Notes: a model not told the origin generated them from the letters alone. DNA of 50,299 nucleotides from an uncultured Porphyromonadaceae bacterium (GCA_900540625.1 UQGP01000014.1:1-50299), one strand, 5' to 3'. Shown: positions 32,768 to 42,503, counted from the stretch's first letter. Made by a program: numbers and translations.

Positions 32768-35224
32768 ATGAACAGAACCTACGGACGAATGAAGGCGCTG
32801 CTAACAGCAGTGACTTTGGGCGTGTGCTGTGCGTATGCGCAGACCTCCACTCCTGCCGGCTTTATCCTGCCGGATGCTGACCCGGACGCCGCACCTTACG
32901 ACTTCCACATGTCCAAGACAGATGACGGCATATCCGCCTCGCTCACTCTCAACCGCATCGACCGCACTGTCACCGACTCTGTCGCCGGGACATGCCGAGT
33001 GTCGGTACCCGGGCTATCCTCTACCACCTTTGCCGGACTGCCGGCGCTACCCTACAAGGCTTTCCGCATTGCTCCAGAGGGCAGCGGAACGCCGCAAATC
33101 ATCGTACGCGACAGTACTTACATTGATATTCCCGTTAATCTTGACCACAATCCGAGGATTGAATACGACTCCATCGGTCAACCGCACCAAATCGCGGTGG
33201 CACGCGTGGATTATTCGGGCTTTATGCCATCGGACCTTGCACGCGTAACCGATACTCAGACTTACCGCGATCGTCCGATATACACCATCACGGTGATGCC
33301 TATGAAGTATGACCGTGCAACGGGCGTGCTGCGCGTCTACACGTCCCTCGACATAGACATCGCCTACACCGTGCAGGCACAGACACAGTCTGCCGCCGGT
33401 GTCACGCGTTCCGCCGCCTTCAATGCCTATACAAAAAGTGAAGTTGGCCGATTATCGGACTTTTCGGAAGAAGTCGTTATAGACCCAATAATATCGGACA
33501 CCTTGGATATTACAGAGGATTATCTTGTTCTATCTTGTTCAGCCTACCGGGAAGCAACAGATAGTCTGAAGGAATGGAAAAAACATCTCGGGCACCGCGT
33601 ATATGTGGTAGAAGACTGGAATTGGACTACGGATAAAGTTGACAATGTCATCAAAAGCCAATACAATAGAAGACAAAACCTGACAAATGTGCTTATCTTG
33701 GGCAACCAGAATGCTATACCGGGTATCTCGATGAAGAAATGGTGCCCTCACTTTTATCTTTCTGGTGTTCGGGATACGCCCACTGATTTACCATATATGT
33801 TATTTGGCAACAACAGTCTGCCATCTGTAGGATATGGACGCATTTGCGCCACAAATGCTCAACAGGCGATGACTGCCATTCGGAAGATAATTGACTACGA
33901 AAAGCGACCGAGCGAAGACGAGGCACTCTATAAGAAGGCTTTCTTAAGTGGCAAGTGCTGGTATGAAAAGGGAAAGCAAGTGCCCGATAGGTTTATACCG
34001 ACATTGGAAGATGTTAGAGATATCTTGCTACGACACAATAAGGATGTTCAGCGAATATACACTACGGATGAGGGCCAAGACCCGGTGCTGTGGTATCCAA
34101 ATTATTATAACTATCCTTGGATAAGCCAAGACGGAGACACTCTGCCGGACTACCTTCGGAAACCGACATTTGCTTGGGATGGTACAAAGCAAGACATTAT
34201 TAATGCTTTTAATGACGGAGTAAATCTTGGCGTATATAACGGACATGGAAATATTGATGGATGGCCGGCATTCGATTTTGACTATTATGCCTGCCAACAT
34301 CTGACTAATAATCACAATCCGCTGATATTTGGCATTGGATGCAACACGGGTGAACATACATACATAAACAATCTTTCTGCTGAGTTGTCAAGGCGTGCAA
34401 GTGGAGCAATTGCCGTGTTTGCCTCGACAAGCCAAACAAGACTTGGAGCCTCAGATGCGTTGCTAATCGGCTTTATTGACGCCATTTGGCCTAATGCATA
34501 TGTTACGACCGGATGGAATGGTACAGAAAAGAATGATAAATCCTATACGCAACTAAAAGAAATCCTAAGCAGGGGACTATTTCGATTAGAAGAGGTGCAG
34601 GGAGGTGGTTATTGGGATGTAGATTTTGTTGAAGCCGACGATTGTGCCGAGATTTCACGTGCAGGTTTTCACATATTCGGAGATCCAAGCCTATATTTCA
34701 ATGCGCAAAAGCCATCTCGTTTTGAATCCGTTGATATGAACTACCTTGGCGGCAAGCTATATGTAGGACTTTCAGAGAATGAATTGCCTGCGCGAGTTGT
34801 TTTCGAGAATCCGGCTATAGGTTCAATAAAAACATATCAAGCCACGACATCCGGCGTGGAATATCCATTGGCTGAAGGTAAAAGTGTGGTAGTGTCGATA
34901 TCAGGACCGGGGAAGATCCCCTACATAAGACAGGTCTCTACAAGCGACTTAGTACTGCCCACGCCTCTTGCAAGAATCACCAATGTAGCCTACGAAACCG
35001 GCTCACAGACGGCTGTCGTAACCTATTACAATCGCGATAGTCAAAACGCAATAACGATAGGTATTAGGGATTTGTACAATAATAGCTATACTGTGCCCAC
35101 GGCTTTCGGCCCGCAGGACAACCAGCAAACACTATACCTATCCGGGCTTTCTAATGGCGTGTATGTAATTGCCTTGATGGTTAATAATGAGATAGTCGAC
35201 ACGTATAAACTAATTAAACTATGA
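32768..35224 (+). CDS. Gingipain-like C25 family cysteine protease with type-IX-secretion-like tail
   Basis: This 818-residue product starts at ATG 32768 (or 32789), giving a signal peptide (MKALLTAVTLGVCCAYAQ). A propeptide-like region (to about residue 225) includes GLPALPYKAFRIAPEGSG and YTITVMPMKYD. The C25 domain has a catalytic His in GVYNGHGNIDG (H493) and Cys in IFGIGCNTGEH (C525), a spacing close to the gingipain His-Cys pair. An Ig-like region follows, then a terminal segment LYLSGLSNGVYVIALMVNNEIVDTYKLIKL that resembles a C-terminal sorting domain. The product is predicted to be secreted or surface-anchored. From about 33430 the DNA is clearly AT-richer than the first 650 bp. It overlaps the next gene by ATGA. 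Confidence 0.88.
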   Translation: MNRTYGRMKALLTAVTLGVCCAYAQTSTPAGFILPDADPDAAPYDFHMSKTDDGISASLTLNRIDRTVTDSVAGTCRVSVPGLSSTTFAGLPALPYKAFRIAPEGSGTPQIIVRDSTYIDIPVNLDHNPRIEYDSIGQPHQIAVARVDYSGFMPSDLARVTDTQTYRDRPIYTITVMPMKYDRATGVLRVYTSLDIDIAYTVQAQTQSAAGVTRSAAFNAYTKSEVGRLSDFSEEVVIDPIISDTLDITEDYLVLSCSAYREATDSLKEWKKHLGHRVYVVEDWNWTTDKVDNVIKSQYNRRQNLTNVLILGNQNAIPGISMKKWCPHFYLSGVRDTPTDLPYMLFGNNSLPSVGYGRICATNAQQAMTAIRKIIDYEKRPSEDEALYKKAFLSGKCWYEKGKQVPDRFIPTLEDVRDILLRHNKDVQRIYTTDEGQDPVLWYPNYYNYPWISQDGDTLPDYLRKPTFAWDGTKQDIINAFNDGVNLGVYNGHGNIDGWPAFDFDYYACQHLTNNHNPLIFGIGCNTGEHTYINNLSAELSRRASGAIAVFASTSQTRLGASDALLIGFIDAIWPNAYVTTGWNGTEKNDKSYTQLKEILSRGLFRLEEVQGGGYWDVDFVEADDCAEISRAGFHIFGDPSLYFNAQKPSRFESVDMNYLGGKLYVGLSENELPARVVFENPAIGSIKTYQATTSGVEYPLAEGKSVVVSISGPGKIPYIRQVSTSDLVLPTPLARITNVAYETGSQTAVVTYYNRDSQNAITIGIRDLYNNSYTVPTAFGPQDNQQTLYLSGLSNGVYVIALMVNNEIVDTYKLIKL

Positions 35225-36288
35225 GAATTATGAAACATAGGACAGCAACAATAATAATGATGTGTATACTTGCTGCCGGTACATTGGCGGCGTCAGAACC
35301 GGCACACACGGAAGACATCATAGACAGCAAACGATACGAAGTGGGAGGTTTCTGTTACTGCATAGATAAGCTTTCGATAGATGGAGTCTCCTACAGCGGC
35401 GCGTTCGTAATGCCGTCAGATAACCCGGCGTTGACTTTTACTGGCATTGTGTCCGTTCCTTCAAACGTGACTATCGAAGATATCTCTTACCCGGTTATAG
35501 GGTTTACGTCGTTGACTACCATTCCGGAATGCATAGAGGGACTTGAGCAACTGATACTCCCCGAAGGGATACGGATGGTTGCCGAAATAGGAGGCGCCAG
35601 GGCCAATATAAAAAACATAGTCCTGCCATCAACGCTGCAAGGCCTCGGACATATAGCGTATCAAACCGATACCTTGCGCGTACCGGGGTCTGTCAAGCAG
35701 GTCTATTATGACGCTCAGGTTGGGGCGAAGATGTTGTATCTAGAAGATGGAGTCCAAAATTGTAGCCGCTATTCGCTGTGGTGTGGTAATGACACCCTTG
35801 TACTACCCGGATCTGCCACGTTCCAATCATACAGTATGACTGCCACAGAGCTTATTTGCCTTAACATTAAGCGCCTGACAGGAGATACTGAGCGAGAAAT
35901 CTTAGGAGAGTCTTTTTGTCCATATAGTTACAAAATTCGCAGCATAGTCAATGACAACATTATACCACCGAGGGTGGCTGTGAATGCGTTCCGCTTAGCT
36001 TCATATGATGGAGTGGACTCTCCGGGAATATATGACCGAGCAACCTTGTTTGTCCCCAAAGCATCCATAGATGCATATAAATCTGATCCTGAATGGGGGC
36101 GCTTTGAAAAAATAATGGCAATAGAGGATGGCGTGAATGACGTGGCGGCGGACGAGGCTCAAGTCGTTGCCACCGAGTATCACGACCTGTACGGCAGATG
36201 TCTCGAAGCGCCGGCCGAGCGCGGCATCACCATCCGCACGGACGTCTACAGCAACGGGACTCGCCGCTGCACCAAGGTTCTGCGTTGA
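35221..36288 (+). CDS. Exported leucine-rich-repeat (BspA/LRR_5-like) protein
   Basis: This 355-residue product has a signal peptide (about 1-24, ending TLAASEPA). Irregular repeats follow: PSNVTIEDISYPVIGFTSLTTIPECIEGLEQLILPEGIRMV, KNIVLPSTLQGLGHIA and DTLRVPGSVKQVYY, the LRR_5 style found in BspA-like adhesins. Later, ATLFVPKASIDAYKSDPEWGRFEKIMAIE is the usual LRR_5 cap. The end (YHDLYGRCLEAPAERGITIRTDVYSNGTRRCTKVLR) is a short Bacteroidales sorting-type tail. The start overlaps the protease stop (ATGA), so the pair is coupled. The LRR protein may be a substrate-binding or inhibitory partner (inference). Its interior is AT-rich; the last 170 bp are GC-rich. Confidence 0.85.
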   Translation: MRIMKHRTATIIMMCILAAGTLAASEPAHTEDIIDSKRYEVGGFCYCIDKLSIDGVSYSGAFVMPSDNPALTFTGIVSVPSNVTIEDISYPVIGFTSLTTIPECIEGLEQLILPEGIRMVAEIGGARANIKNIVLPSTLQGLGHIAYQTDTLRVPGSVKQVYYDAQVGAKMLYLEDGVQNCSRYSLWCGNDTLVLPGSATFQSYSMTATELICLNIKRLTGDTEREILGESFCPYSYKIRSIVNDNIIPPRVAVNAFRLASYDGVDSPGIYDRATLFVPKASIDAYKSDPEWGRFEKIMAIEDGVNDVAADEAQVVATEYHDLYGRCLEAPAERGITIRTDVYSNGTRRCTKVLR

Positions 36289-36360
36289 GTAGAGCTTACG
36301 AAAAACGGCGTATAGTGCACGAGCATCAGATAATGCTATCTACGCCCTAACGCAAGCAAT

Positions 36361-36394
36361 ACACCTCTGCCGCAGAACGTTGTGGCAGAGGTGT
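36361..36394. terminator. Hairpin downstream of the protease-LRR operon
   Basis: ACACCTCTGCC pairs with GGCAGAGGTGT (11 bp, 12-nt loop), 72 bp past the LRR stop. No U-tract follows, so termination strength is uncertain. Confidence 0.55.
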
Positions 36395-36451
36395 GCTACG
36401 TATAACCGGAGACGCTACAACCTCGATAGACACTATACGGAAGAAAATTCG

Positions 36452-36459
36452 TACCTTTG
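36452..36459 (+). promoter_or_regulatory. -7 element for pta-ackA
   Basis: TACCTTTG matches TAnnTTTG, 53 nt before the pta start. Confidence 0.7.
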
Positions 36460-36511
36460 CAACAGCATAGCAAAAGCAAATCCGTTCAAACCAAAACATA
36501 CATACGTCATC

Positions 36512-37525
36512 ATGACACTGTTTGAAAAACTCACAAGCAACGCTCGCACACATCGCCGGCGCATAGTGCTTCCCGAGGGTACCGAACCACGCACTCTCAA
36601 TGCCGCCAACCGCATCATCGCCGACGCCTTGGCCGACATCATCCTTATCGGCGACCCGGTCGAGATACATCGTATGGCCACCGAGATGAACCTCCCCGAA
36701 ATTTCGCACGCAACCATTGTCAACCCCGCCGACGAGGCTGTCATCGATCGCTACGCCCCTCTGCTGCTGGAACTGCGTCGCTCCAAGGGTATGACCGAAG
36801 AGGAATCCCGACTGACGACAGCCAATCCGCTGTACCTCGGCTGCCTTATGGTGAAAGCCGGCGACGCTGACGGTCAGGTGGCAGGCGCCATGAACACCAC
36901 TGCCAACGTACTGCGTGCCGCCTTCCAAGTCATCAAGACACGCAAGGGCATCAAAGTGGTGTCCGGCGCATTTGTGATGCTGCTGCCCGAGGGCTTGCCT
37001 TTCGGCACAGACGGCATCATGGTGTTTGCAGACTGCGCCGTCGTACCCGAACCCGACGCCGAGCAACTCGCCGACATAGCCGTCAGCACCGCCGCCACCG
37101 CACGCGATGTCGCCGGCATCACCCCGCGCGTAGCTATGCTCTCATTCTCCACAAAGGGCAGTGCCCACGACCCGGCAGCCGATAAAGTCATCGAAGCCAC
37201 AGCACTTGCACGGCAGATGGCGCCCGATCTGATGATAGACGGCGAATTGCAGGCCGATGCAGCCATAGTCCCCGGCGTGGCCGCATCCAAGGCTCCCGGA
37301 TCGCCCCTGAGCGGACGTGCAAACGTTCTGGTATTCCCCAATCTGAGCGTCGGCAACATCTGCTACAAACTGGTACAGCGCCTCGGCGGAGTCCAGGCCG
37401 TTGGTCCTATCCTTCAAGGCCTCGCCGCTCCCGTCAACGACCTATCGCGCGGATGCTTCCCCGAAGACATCTACAAGACAATCATCATAACCTGCAACCA
37501 GGCCATAGGGCTGAAACAACAATAA
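36512..37525 (+). CDS. pta: Phosphate acetyltransferase
   Basis: Pta converts acetyl-CoA and phosphate to acetyl phosphate, the first step of acetate formation. The 337-residue length matches the short, single-domain Pta. Landmarks are RRRIVLPEGTEPRTLNAANRI, LGCLMVKAGDADGQVAGAMNTTANVLRAAFQVI, MLSFSTKGSAHDPAADKV and ANVLVFPNLSVGNICYKLVQRLGG. The start is placed at ATG 36512 because the upstream extension from 36380 crosses the -7 element. AckA follows after 53 bp, so the two form an operon. Confidence 0.97.
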   Translation: MTLFEKLTSNARTHRRRIVLPEGTEPRTLNAANRIIADALADIILIGDPVEIHRMATEMNLPEISHATIVNPADEAVIDRYAPLLLELRRSKGMTEEESRLTTANPLYLGCLMVKAGDADGQVAGAMNTTANVLRAAFQVIKTRKGIKVVSGAFVMLLPEGLPFGTDGIMVFADCAVVPEPDAEQLADIAVSTAATARDVAGITPRVAMLSFSTKGSAHDPAADKVIEATALARQMAPDLMIDGELQADAAIVPGVAASKAPGSPLSGRANVLVFPNLSVGNICYKLVQRLGGVQAVGPILQGLAAPVNDLSRGCFPEDIYKTIIITCNQAIGLKQQ

Positions 37526-37578
37526 AAACCGCGCGTGCCTTTGCACATAGAAGCACGCACATATCTTAAAATACGACT

Positions 37579-38781
37579 ATGCTTATATTAGTGCTCAACT
37601 GCGGATCGTCATCCGTCAAGTACAAACTCATAGACACCGATACCGAAACAGCCCTCGCCGAGGGCGGCGTCGAAAAAGTCGGAATGGCCGACACATTCCT
37701 CAAATACCGCAACCACGAGGGCGGCAAAAGCATTCGCCAATTAGGCCACGCAGACCATAAAGGCTCGGTCAAGGCCATACTTGACCTGCTCACCGACCCC
37801 GCCGAAGGATGTATCAAGGACTATGGCCAAATTCAGGCCGTAGGTCATCGCCTGGTACATGGCGGCGAAAAATTCAACAAGAGTGTCCTTATCGACGAAG
37901 CCGTCAAAGACATGGTACGTCAATGCTACGTCCTGGCTCCGCTGCACAACCCCGCCAATATGACCGGCGTCGAAGCCGTTGAAGCCATACTGCCCGACGT
38001 GCCCCAGGTAGGCGTCTTCGACACCGCATTCCACCAGACAATGCCGGCCAAGTCGTACATCTACCCACTGCCCTATCGTTTCTACGAGGAAGACGGCGTG
38101 CGCCGATACGGCTTCCACGGCACCAGCCACCGCTACGTTAGCCAGCGCGTATGCCAAATCCTGGGCTGTGACATCGCCGACAAACGCATCATCACCTGCC
38201 ATATAGGCAACGGCGGCAGCATTACGGCCGTAGACCACGGCAAAAGCGTGGATACATCTATGGGCCTGACTCCTACCGAAGGCCTTATGATGGGTACGCG
38301 CGTGGGCGATGTAGACCCCGGAGTCCTGACTTTCCTGATGGAAAAACACGGATATACCTCCGCCGACCTACAACGCATCATCAATAAAGAATCGGGCGTC
38401 CAAGGCGTCAGCGGCGTCAGCTCCGATATGCGCGAACTCGAAAAGGCCGTCAGCGAAGGCAACCCTCGCGCCATCCTGGCTCTGGACATATACCAACAGC
38501 GCATCATCAAGTACATCGGCGCATACGCAGCCGAGATGGGTGGCGTAGACATCATCGTATTCACCGGCGGCGTAGGCGAAAACCAAACCGGGCTTCGCGC
38601 CGACGTATGCCGACCCCTAGCATTCATGGGCGTCAAAATTGACGAAGAACTCAACGCTCGCACTCGCGGAACCGAGACAGTGCTCTCCACAGACGACTCA
38701 GCCGTCAAGGTCGTCATCGTACCCACCGATGAAGAACTTATGATTGCGCGCGACACGCGCGACATCGTCAGCAAGCTCTGA
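37579..38781 (+). CDS. ackA: Acetate kinase
   Basis: AckA makes ATP and acetate from acetyl phosphate and ADP. The 400-residue length is standard. Family motifs are MLILVLNCGSSSVKYKL (N7), GHRLVHGGEKF, VGVFDTAFHQTMP, YGFHGTSHRYVSQR, CHIGNGGSITAV, MGLTPTEGLMMGTRVGDVDPG and IVFTGGVGENQ. It pairs with Pta for substrate-level ATP production in fermentation. A strong terminator follows. Confidence 0.98.
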   Translation: MLILVLNCGSSSVKYKLIDTDTETALAEGGVEKVGMADTFLKYRNHEGGKSIRQLGHADHKGSVKAILDLLTDPAEGCIKDYGQIQAVGHRLVHGGEKFNKSVLIDEAVKDMVRQCYVLAPLHNPANMTGVEAVEAILPDVPQVGVFDTAFHQTMPAKSYIYPLPYRFYEEDGVRRYGFHGTSHRYVSQRVCQILGCDIADKRIITCHIGNGGSITAVDHGKSVDTSMGLTPTEGLMMGTRVGDVDPGVLTFLMEKHGYTSADLQRIINKESGVQGVSGVSSDMRELEKAVSEGNPRAILALDIYQQRIIKYIGAYAAEMGGVDIIVFTGGVGENQTGLRADVCRPLAFMGVKIDEELNARTRGTETVLSTDDSAVKVVIVPTDEELMIARDTRDIVSKL

Positions 38782-38802
38782 CACCACATTCACGAAAACG
38801 CG

Positions 38803-38849
38803 ACAGCGGACGGACGGCAACAGAAATGCCGTCCGTCCGCTGTCTCTTT
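38803..38849 (+). terminator. Strong rho-independent terminator after ackA
   Basis: A perfect 17-bp stem (ACAGCGGACGGACGGCA with TGCCGTCCGTCCGCTGT) with a 7-nt loop is followed by a pyrimidine-rich CTCTTTC. Confidence 0.9.
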
Positions 38850-38930
38850 CAATATGGGCACATTAGGCACCGATTTCTGAAATTTACAACGCAATTTGTT
38901 GATAATTCGCGAAAAATACCTATCTTTGCA

Positions 38931-38938
38931 GTACACGC
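38931..38938 (+). promoter_or_regulatory. -7 element of the 38967 gene
   Basis: TATCTTTG matches TAnnTTTG, 28 nt before the chosen start. Confidence 0.65.
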
Positions 38939-38966
38939 ACCCACGCGTAGCCTACGACATCACTAT

Positions 38967-39812
38967 ATGAAACTCGGACACCTGACAGCAATCATATTAA
39001 CTGCATTGGCAACAGCCATGCCGACATACGCCGACGGCGAATTGCCGGATAGCGTACGCACGCCTCGCGTCCCGATGGCGGCATCGACCGATACCGTCGG
39101 GATGCACAGCCCGACATCGACGCCCTGGCCGTCTCAATCCGCATCAAGCGACGATGCCGCATACGACCGCCGTGCACCTTTGGACCGACAACAGCCTCCG
39201 GTCAATCCCGCAGCATACACCTACCGAGCCTATCCCTACACCCCCGGCATTGCGCCTATATACACTTGGGGCACAGGCTCGCTATACGCATCCGGCGCAA
39301 CCACATCCATGCCCGGAGCTATGGGCATCGAGTCGGGCGCACTCAACTTCCGCCAAAACTTCGGCTCGCTATCGCTACACCTCTACGGCGGCGCATCCAA
39401 ATACGGATACTTCCGCGGATTGGACACCCGGTGGGGCTTCGGCGGCGACGCGACATACCGCTTCAACGACCAATGGACCCTTACGGTTTTCGGCGGATAC
39501 TCCACTTCCGGCGGACTGCCGCAACCGGCACTGGCCGGATCCTACGACACGCCCTCGATAGGCGCCTTCCTCGACTACCGCTTTGCCCGAAAATGGGGCA
39601 TCCGCATGGGCGTACAAAGCGAGCGCTCGATGCTCACAGGACGATGGGAAACCCGTCCTATGATAGAGCCGTACTTTATGCTTGGCGGACAGCCTATAGG
39701 CATCGACGTCGGTGGCATACTCTACGAACTTCTGCGCTCCAAAAGCGACTGGGGACCGCGCAATCCCACCATCGGGCCGCCGGTACAAAAACTCTCCGAT
39801 ACATTCCACTGA
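38967..39812 (+). CDS. Exported outer-membrane-type hypothetical protein
   Basis: This 281-residue product starts at ATG 38967, giving a signal peptide (MKLGHLTAIILTALATAMPTYA). An upstream in-frame ATG (38826) lies inside the ackA terminator. A polar linker rich in Ser/Pro (about 25-90) precedes beta-strand-like repeats of alternating aromatic and polar residues (SLSLHLYGGASKYGYFRGLDTRWGFGGDATYRFNDQWTLTVFGGYSTSG, IGAFLDYRFARKWGIRMGVQSERS, MIEPYFMLGGQPIGIDVGGILYELL). The pattern suggests a small outer-membrane barrel. I recognise no named family. It may share outer-membrane roles with the OmpA-like gene next door. Confidence 0.8.
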   Translation: MKLGHLTAIILTALATAMPTYADGELPDSVRTPRVPMAASTDTVGMHSPTSTPWPSQSASSDDAAYDRRAPLDRQQPPVNPAAYTYRAYPYTPGIAPIYTWGTGSLYASGATTSMPGAMGIESGALNFRQNFGSLSLHLYGGASKYGYFRGLDTRWGFGGDATYRFNDQWTLTVFGGYSTSGGLPQPALAGSYDTPSIGAFLDYRFARKWGIRMGVQSERSMLTGRWETRPMIEPYFMLGGQPIGIDVGGILYELLRSKSDWGPRNPTIGPPVQKLSDTFH

Positions 39813-40102
39813 CGCCCCTCCGACAGACAGACCGCCGCTTTCCTCTACACCTCCTCATCCCTCCAAAAACGGGCACAACACCCGACAAACACCGTCCGAA
39901 CCGTCCCAAATACGCCGCAAAATGCGCCCGAAAAGAGCAAAAACAAAGCACTTCGACGCTTTTATTAAAAAACATTAAGTCTAATTCAAAAAAAATGACT
40001 AACTTAGCGGCTTGAAATAGGCACTGTACTCAGAATGCTATTTCCCAACAAGTAAAGAATATACAAATACAACATAACACAAACCATAAAACCTCAACCT
40101 CA

Positions 40103-41335
40103 ATGAAAAAAGCTACGCTATTAGCTATCGCATGCGCCGGCCTTTTCAGCGCCTCCGCATGGGCTCAAGAGGCTGCACAGCAGGAGATCACCTACGTGGA
40201 AGATCCCAGCCAAGGCTACCTCTTCAACCGTTTCAAAGACAACTGGTTCATCACCGCCGAAGGTGGTGCCAACATCTACTTCTCGCACGGTGACAGCGAC
40301 CGCAAAACATGGGATCGCTTTGCTCCCGCTGCCGGACTATATGTCGGCAAATGGTTCTCACCCATCATCGCCCTCCGTATCGGTGCCAACTACATGACCC
40401 TCAAAGGTCTGTCCGATGTACGTACCGACGACTGCAAACTTGACGAACCCCTCGTAAACGGCAAGTACAAACAGAAATTCAATCAGGTAGGCCCCGTCTT
40501 TGACGCCATGCTCAACCTCACCAACTGGTGGTGCGGATACCATCCCGGACGCCGCTACAACGCCATCTTCTACGCAGGTGCAGGCGGCTACTGGACATTC
40601 ACCAAAGACTACACCACCGACGCACAAGGCAACGTCATCAAATCCAACGGATACAAGCGCAACCAAGACCGCGTGCTCGTATTCCGCGCCGGCCTTATCA
40701 ACGATTTCCGCATCAGCGACCAGGTACACTTGTCCCTGGATATCCGTTATAGCGGTATCGACAACCACAAGGACGAAGAAGGCGAAGGATGGAACCGCAC
40801 AAGCCATGACCTGGCTGCATTCCTGGGCGTAACCTATCTGTTCAACAAACGCGAATGGAGCGCTCCCGTCGTTCCCGTATGTCCTCCCGCCGAGAACTGC
40901 GATGCTTACCGTGCACGCCTCCAGGCCGCCAACGACCGCATCAAAGACCTCGAAGACCAGCTCAAGGACTGCCTCAACAAGCCCGTTCCCGAACCCGTTG
41001 TCGAGAAAGCTCCTCTGGCCACTATCTACTATCCCATCAACATCTTCCGTCTGACCAAGAAAGACGTAGGTCTGCTTGATGCTGTAGCCGGCGTGATGAA
41101 AGACAACCCCGACAAGAAGTACGTCATCACCGGCTGGGCCGACAACTACACCGGCAACAGCAAAATCAACGAACGTCTGCGCTGGAACCGCGTAAACGGC
41201 GTCAAGAAACAGCTCATCCGCAAGGGTGTACCCGAATCGCAACTCGACGTCAAGATTGACAACGCCAACCTCGTAGACCTCGGTGACAAGTATGCTGCCC
41301 TCGGCCGCGCTACCACCATCGAAGAAGCCGAATAA
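40103..41335 (+). CDS. OmpA-family outer-membrane protein
   Basis: This 410-residue product has a signal peptide (MKKATLLAIACAGLFSASAWAQ). A barrel-like N-terminal part (about 45-250) has aromatic strands (NWFITAEGGANIYFSH, LYVGKWFSPIIALRIGANY, FYAGAGGYWTF, LGVTYLFNKREWS). A short coiled stretch follows (RARLQAANDRIKDLEDQLKDCL) and then an OmpA-C peptidoglycan-binding domain (about 305-405, ITGWADNYTGNSKINERLRWNRVNGVKKQLIRKGV). The Asp of TGxAD and the Arg of WNRVNGV are the expected diaminopimelate-binding pair. It anchors outer membrane to peptidoglycan. A near-match -7 element (TAACTTAG, 40000-40007) lies upstream. Confidence 0.92.
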   Translation: MKKATLLAIACAGLFSASAWAQEAAQQEITYVEDPSQGYLFNRFKDNWFITAEGGANIYFSHGDSDRKTWDRFAPAAGLYVGKWFSPIIALRIGANYMTLKGLSDVRTDDCKLDEPLVNGKYKQKFNQVGPVFDAMLNLTNWWCGYHPGRRYNAIFYAGAGGYWTFTKDYTTDAQGNVIKSNGYKRNQDRVLVFRAGLINDFRISDQVHLSLDIRYSGIDNHKDEEGEGWNRTSHDLAAFLGVTYLFNKREWSAPVVPVCPPAENCDAYRARLQAANDRIKDLEDQLKDCLNKPVPEPVVEKAPLATIYYPINIFRLTKKDVGLLDAVAGVMKDNPDKKYVITGWADNYTGNSKINERLRWNRVNGVKKQLIRKGVPESQLDVKIDNANLVDLGDKYAALGRATTIEEAE

Positions 41336-41366
41336 TCACTCGACACTTTCGACAACCATATACGAC

Positions 41367-41406
41367 AATACCGCCGACCCGAATTGTGGCCGGCGGTATT
41401 TGTTTT
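41367..41406 (+). terminator. Rho-independent terminator after the OmpA-like gene
   Basis: AATACCGCCG pairs with CGGCGGTATT (10 bp, 14-nt loop), followed by TGTTTTTT. Confidence 0.9.
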
Positions 41407-41467
41407 TTCTCATCTATAAGTCCTTAGCAATCGAGCGCAACGTCGAGGCTGCTCAAAATCCGCATAT

Positions 41468-42469
41468 ATGGGTTACGAAACTCGCAATTCAAATATCGAG
41501 ACACTGCGCATCATCAGTATGGCTATGATACTGATGCTTCATTTTGTCGGTGCCACCTTCGGCCTGCCCACGCACGCCCAACTGCTTGACGGCGACCCCG
41601 TAGCCATAGCCAAAGCATTAGTCGAAGCCGCCGCGATAGTAGGCGTCAACTGCTTTGTACTCATATCCGGATATTACGGCATTCGAGCCACGTGGCGCGG
41701 TGCCTTCGGATACTTATTTATGTGCGAATTTGCCGCTTTGTCCGTATACGTTGCAAGGTGTATTGACCGAGGCGGCCTCGCCGACGGCCTCTGTCAGACC
41801 TTAATGGTACTCTCGGACACCAATCTGTGGTTTGTCCCTGCATACTTCGTTCTGTACCTGCTCAGCCCTATACTCAACGGCGGATTTGCGGCACTGCACG
41901 GGCGACGACTACACCTGATGCTCGGCGTCCTGGCTTTTATCAATATCTATCTCGGATGGTATCACGGAGGTCGCATCAATCAAGCCGGGTACAGCATTAT
42001 GCACCTGATATTTATCTATTTTATCGGATATTATATTTCACGTAACGCGAGCGTGGCAAAGCATTTGCCGCCGACGGCCTACCTCCTTGTCTACGGCATC
42101 GCAGTATGCGCCACAGCCTTATCGCTGAATTACGCATACAACAACCCCCTTGTCATATTATCTTCTATCGCTCTGTTCTTGACTTTTGCCACCATGCGTC
42201 CGCGACACTCTGCATTTGTCAATTGGATTGCATCATCGGTATTCATGGTCTACCTGCTGCACAAAGCACCCTATTGTTGGCTAAAGCTAAACCTTGCGTT
42301 GCGCACATTCGAAGCCACGCATAGTCGCGCCGAATTTCTGCTATGGGCATCAGGCTTGTTTGTCCTGATATTCATAGTCTCCATCCTCGTAGACGGGGTA
42401 CGCAAATGCGCCTATTCGCTTATACTGCGATTCTTCCGACTTATAGCGCACAAACAATCGGCCGGATAA
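41468..42469 (+). CDS. Acyltransferase-3 family membrane protein
   Basis: This 333-residue integral membrane protein has about ten hydrophobic helices. The N-terminus NSNIETLRIISMAMILMLHFVGATFG carries the family's R...H pair (helix 1 with a catalytic-type His). Further motifs are GVNCFVLISGYYGIRA and LWFVPAYFVLYLLSPILNGGF, typical of acyltransferase 3 enzymes that O-acetylate surface polysaccharides or lipids. The substrate is unknown. It is convergent with the asparaginase gene (gap 34 bp). Confidence 0.9.
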   Translation: MGYETRNSNIETLRIISMAMILMLHFVGATFGLPTHAQLLDGDPVAIAKALVEAAAIVGVNCFVLISGYYGIRATWRGAFGYLFMCEFAALSVYVARCIDRGGLADGLCQTLMVLSDTNLWFVPAYFVLYLLSPILNGGFAALHGRRLHLMLGVLAFINIYLGWYHGGRINQAGYSIMHLIFIYFIGYYISRNASVAKHLPPTAYLLVYGIAVCATALSLNYAYNNPLVILSSIALFLTFATMRPRHSAFVNWIASSVFMVYLLHKAPYCWLKLNLALRTFEATHSRAEFLLWASGLFVLIFIVSILVDGVRKCAYSLILRFFRLIAHKQSAG

Positions 42470-42503
42470 CCTCGTCATCCGGACCAATCATCTGAATATC
42501 GTA

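Noticed and set aside
40358..41242. Open frame of 294 codons opposite the OmpA-like gene
   Set aside because: Valine/aspartate-rich antisense translation typical of a shadow frame.
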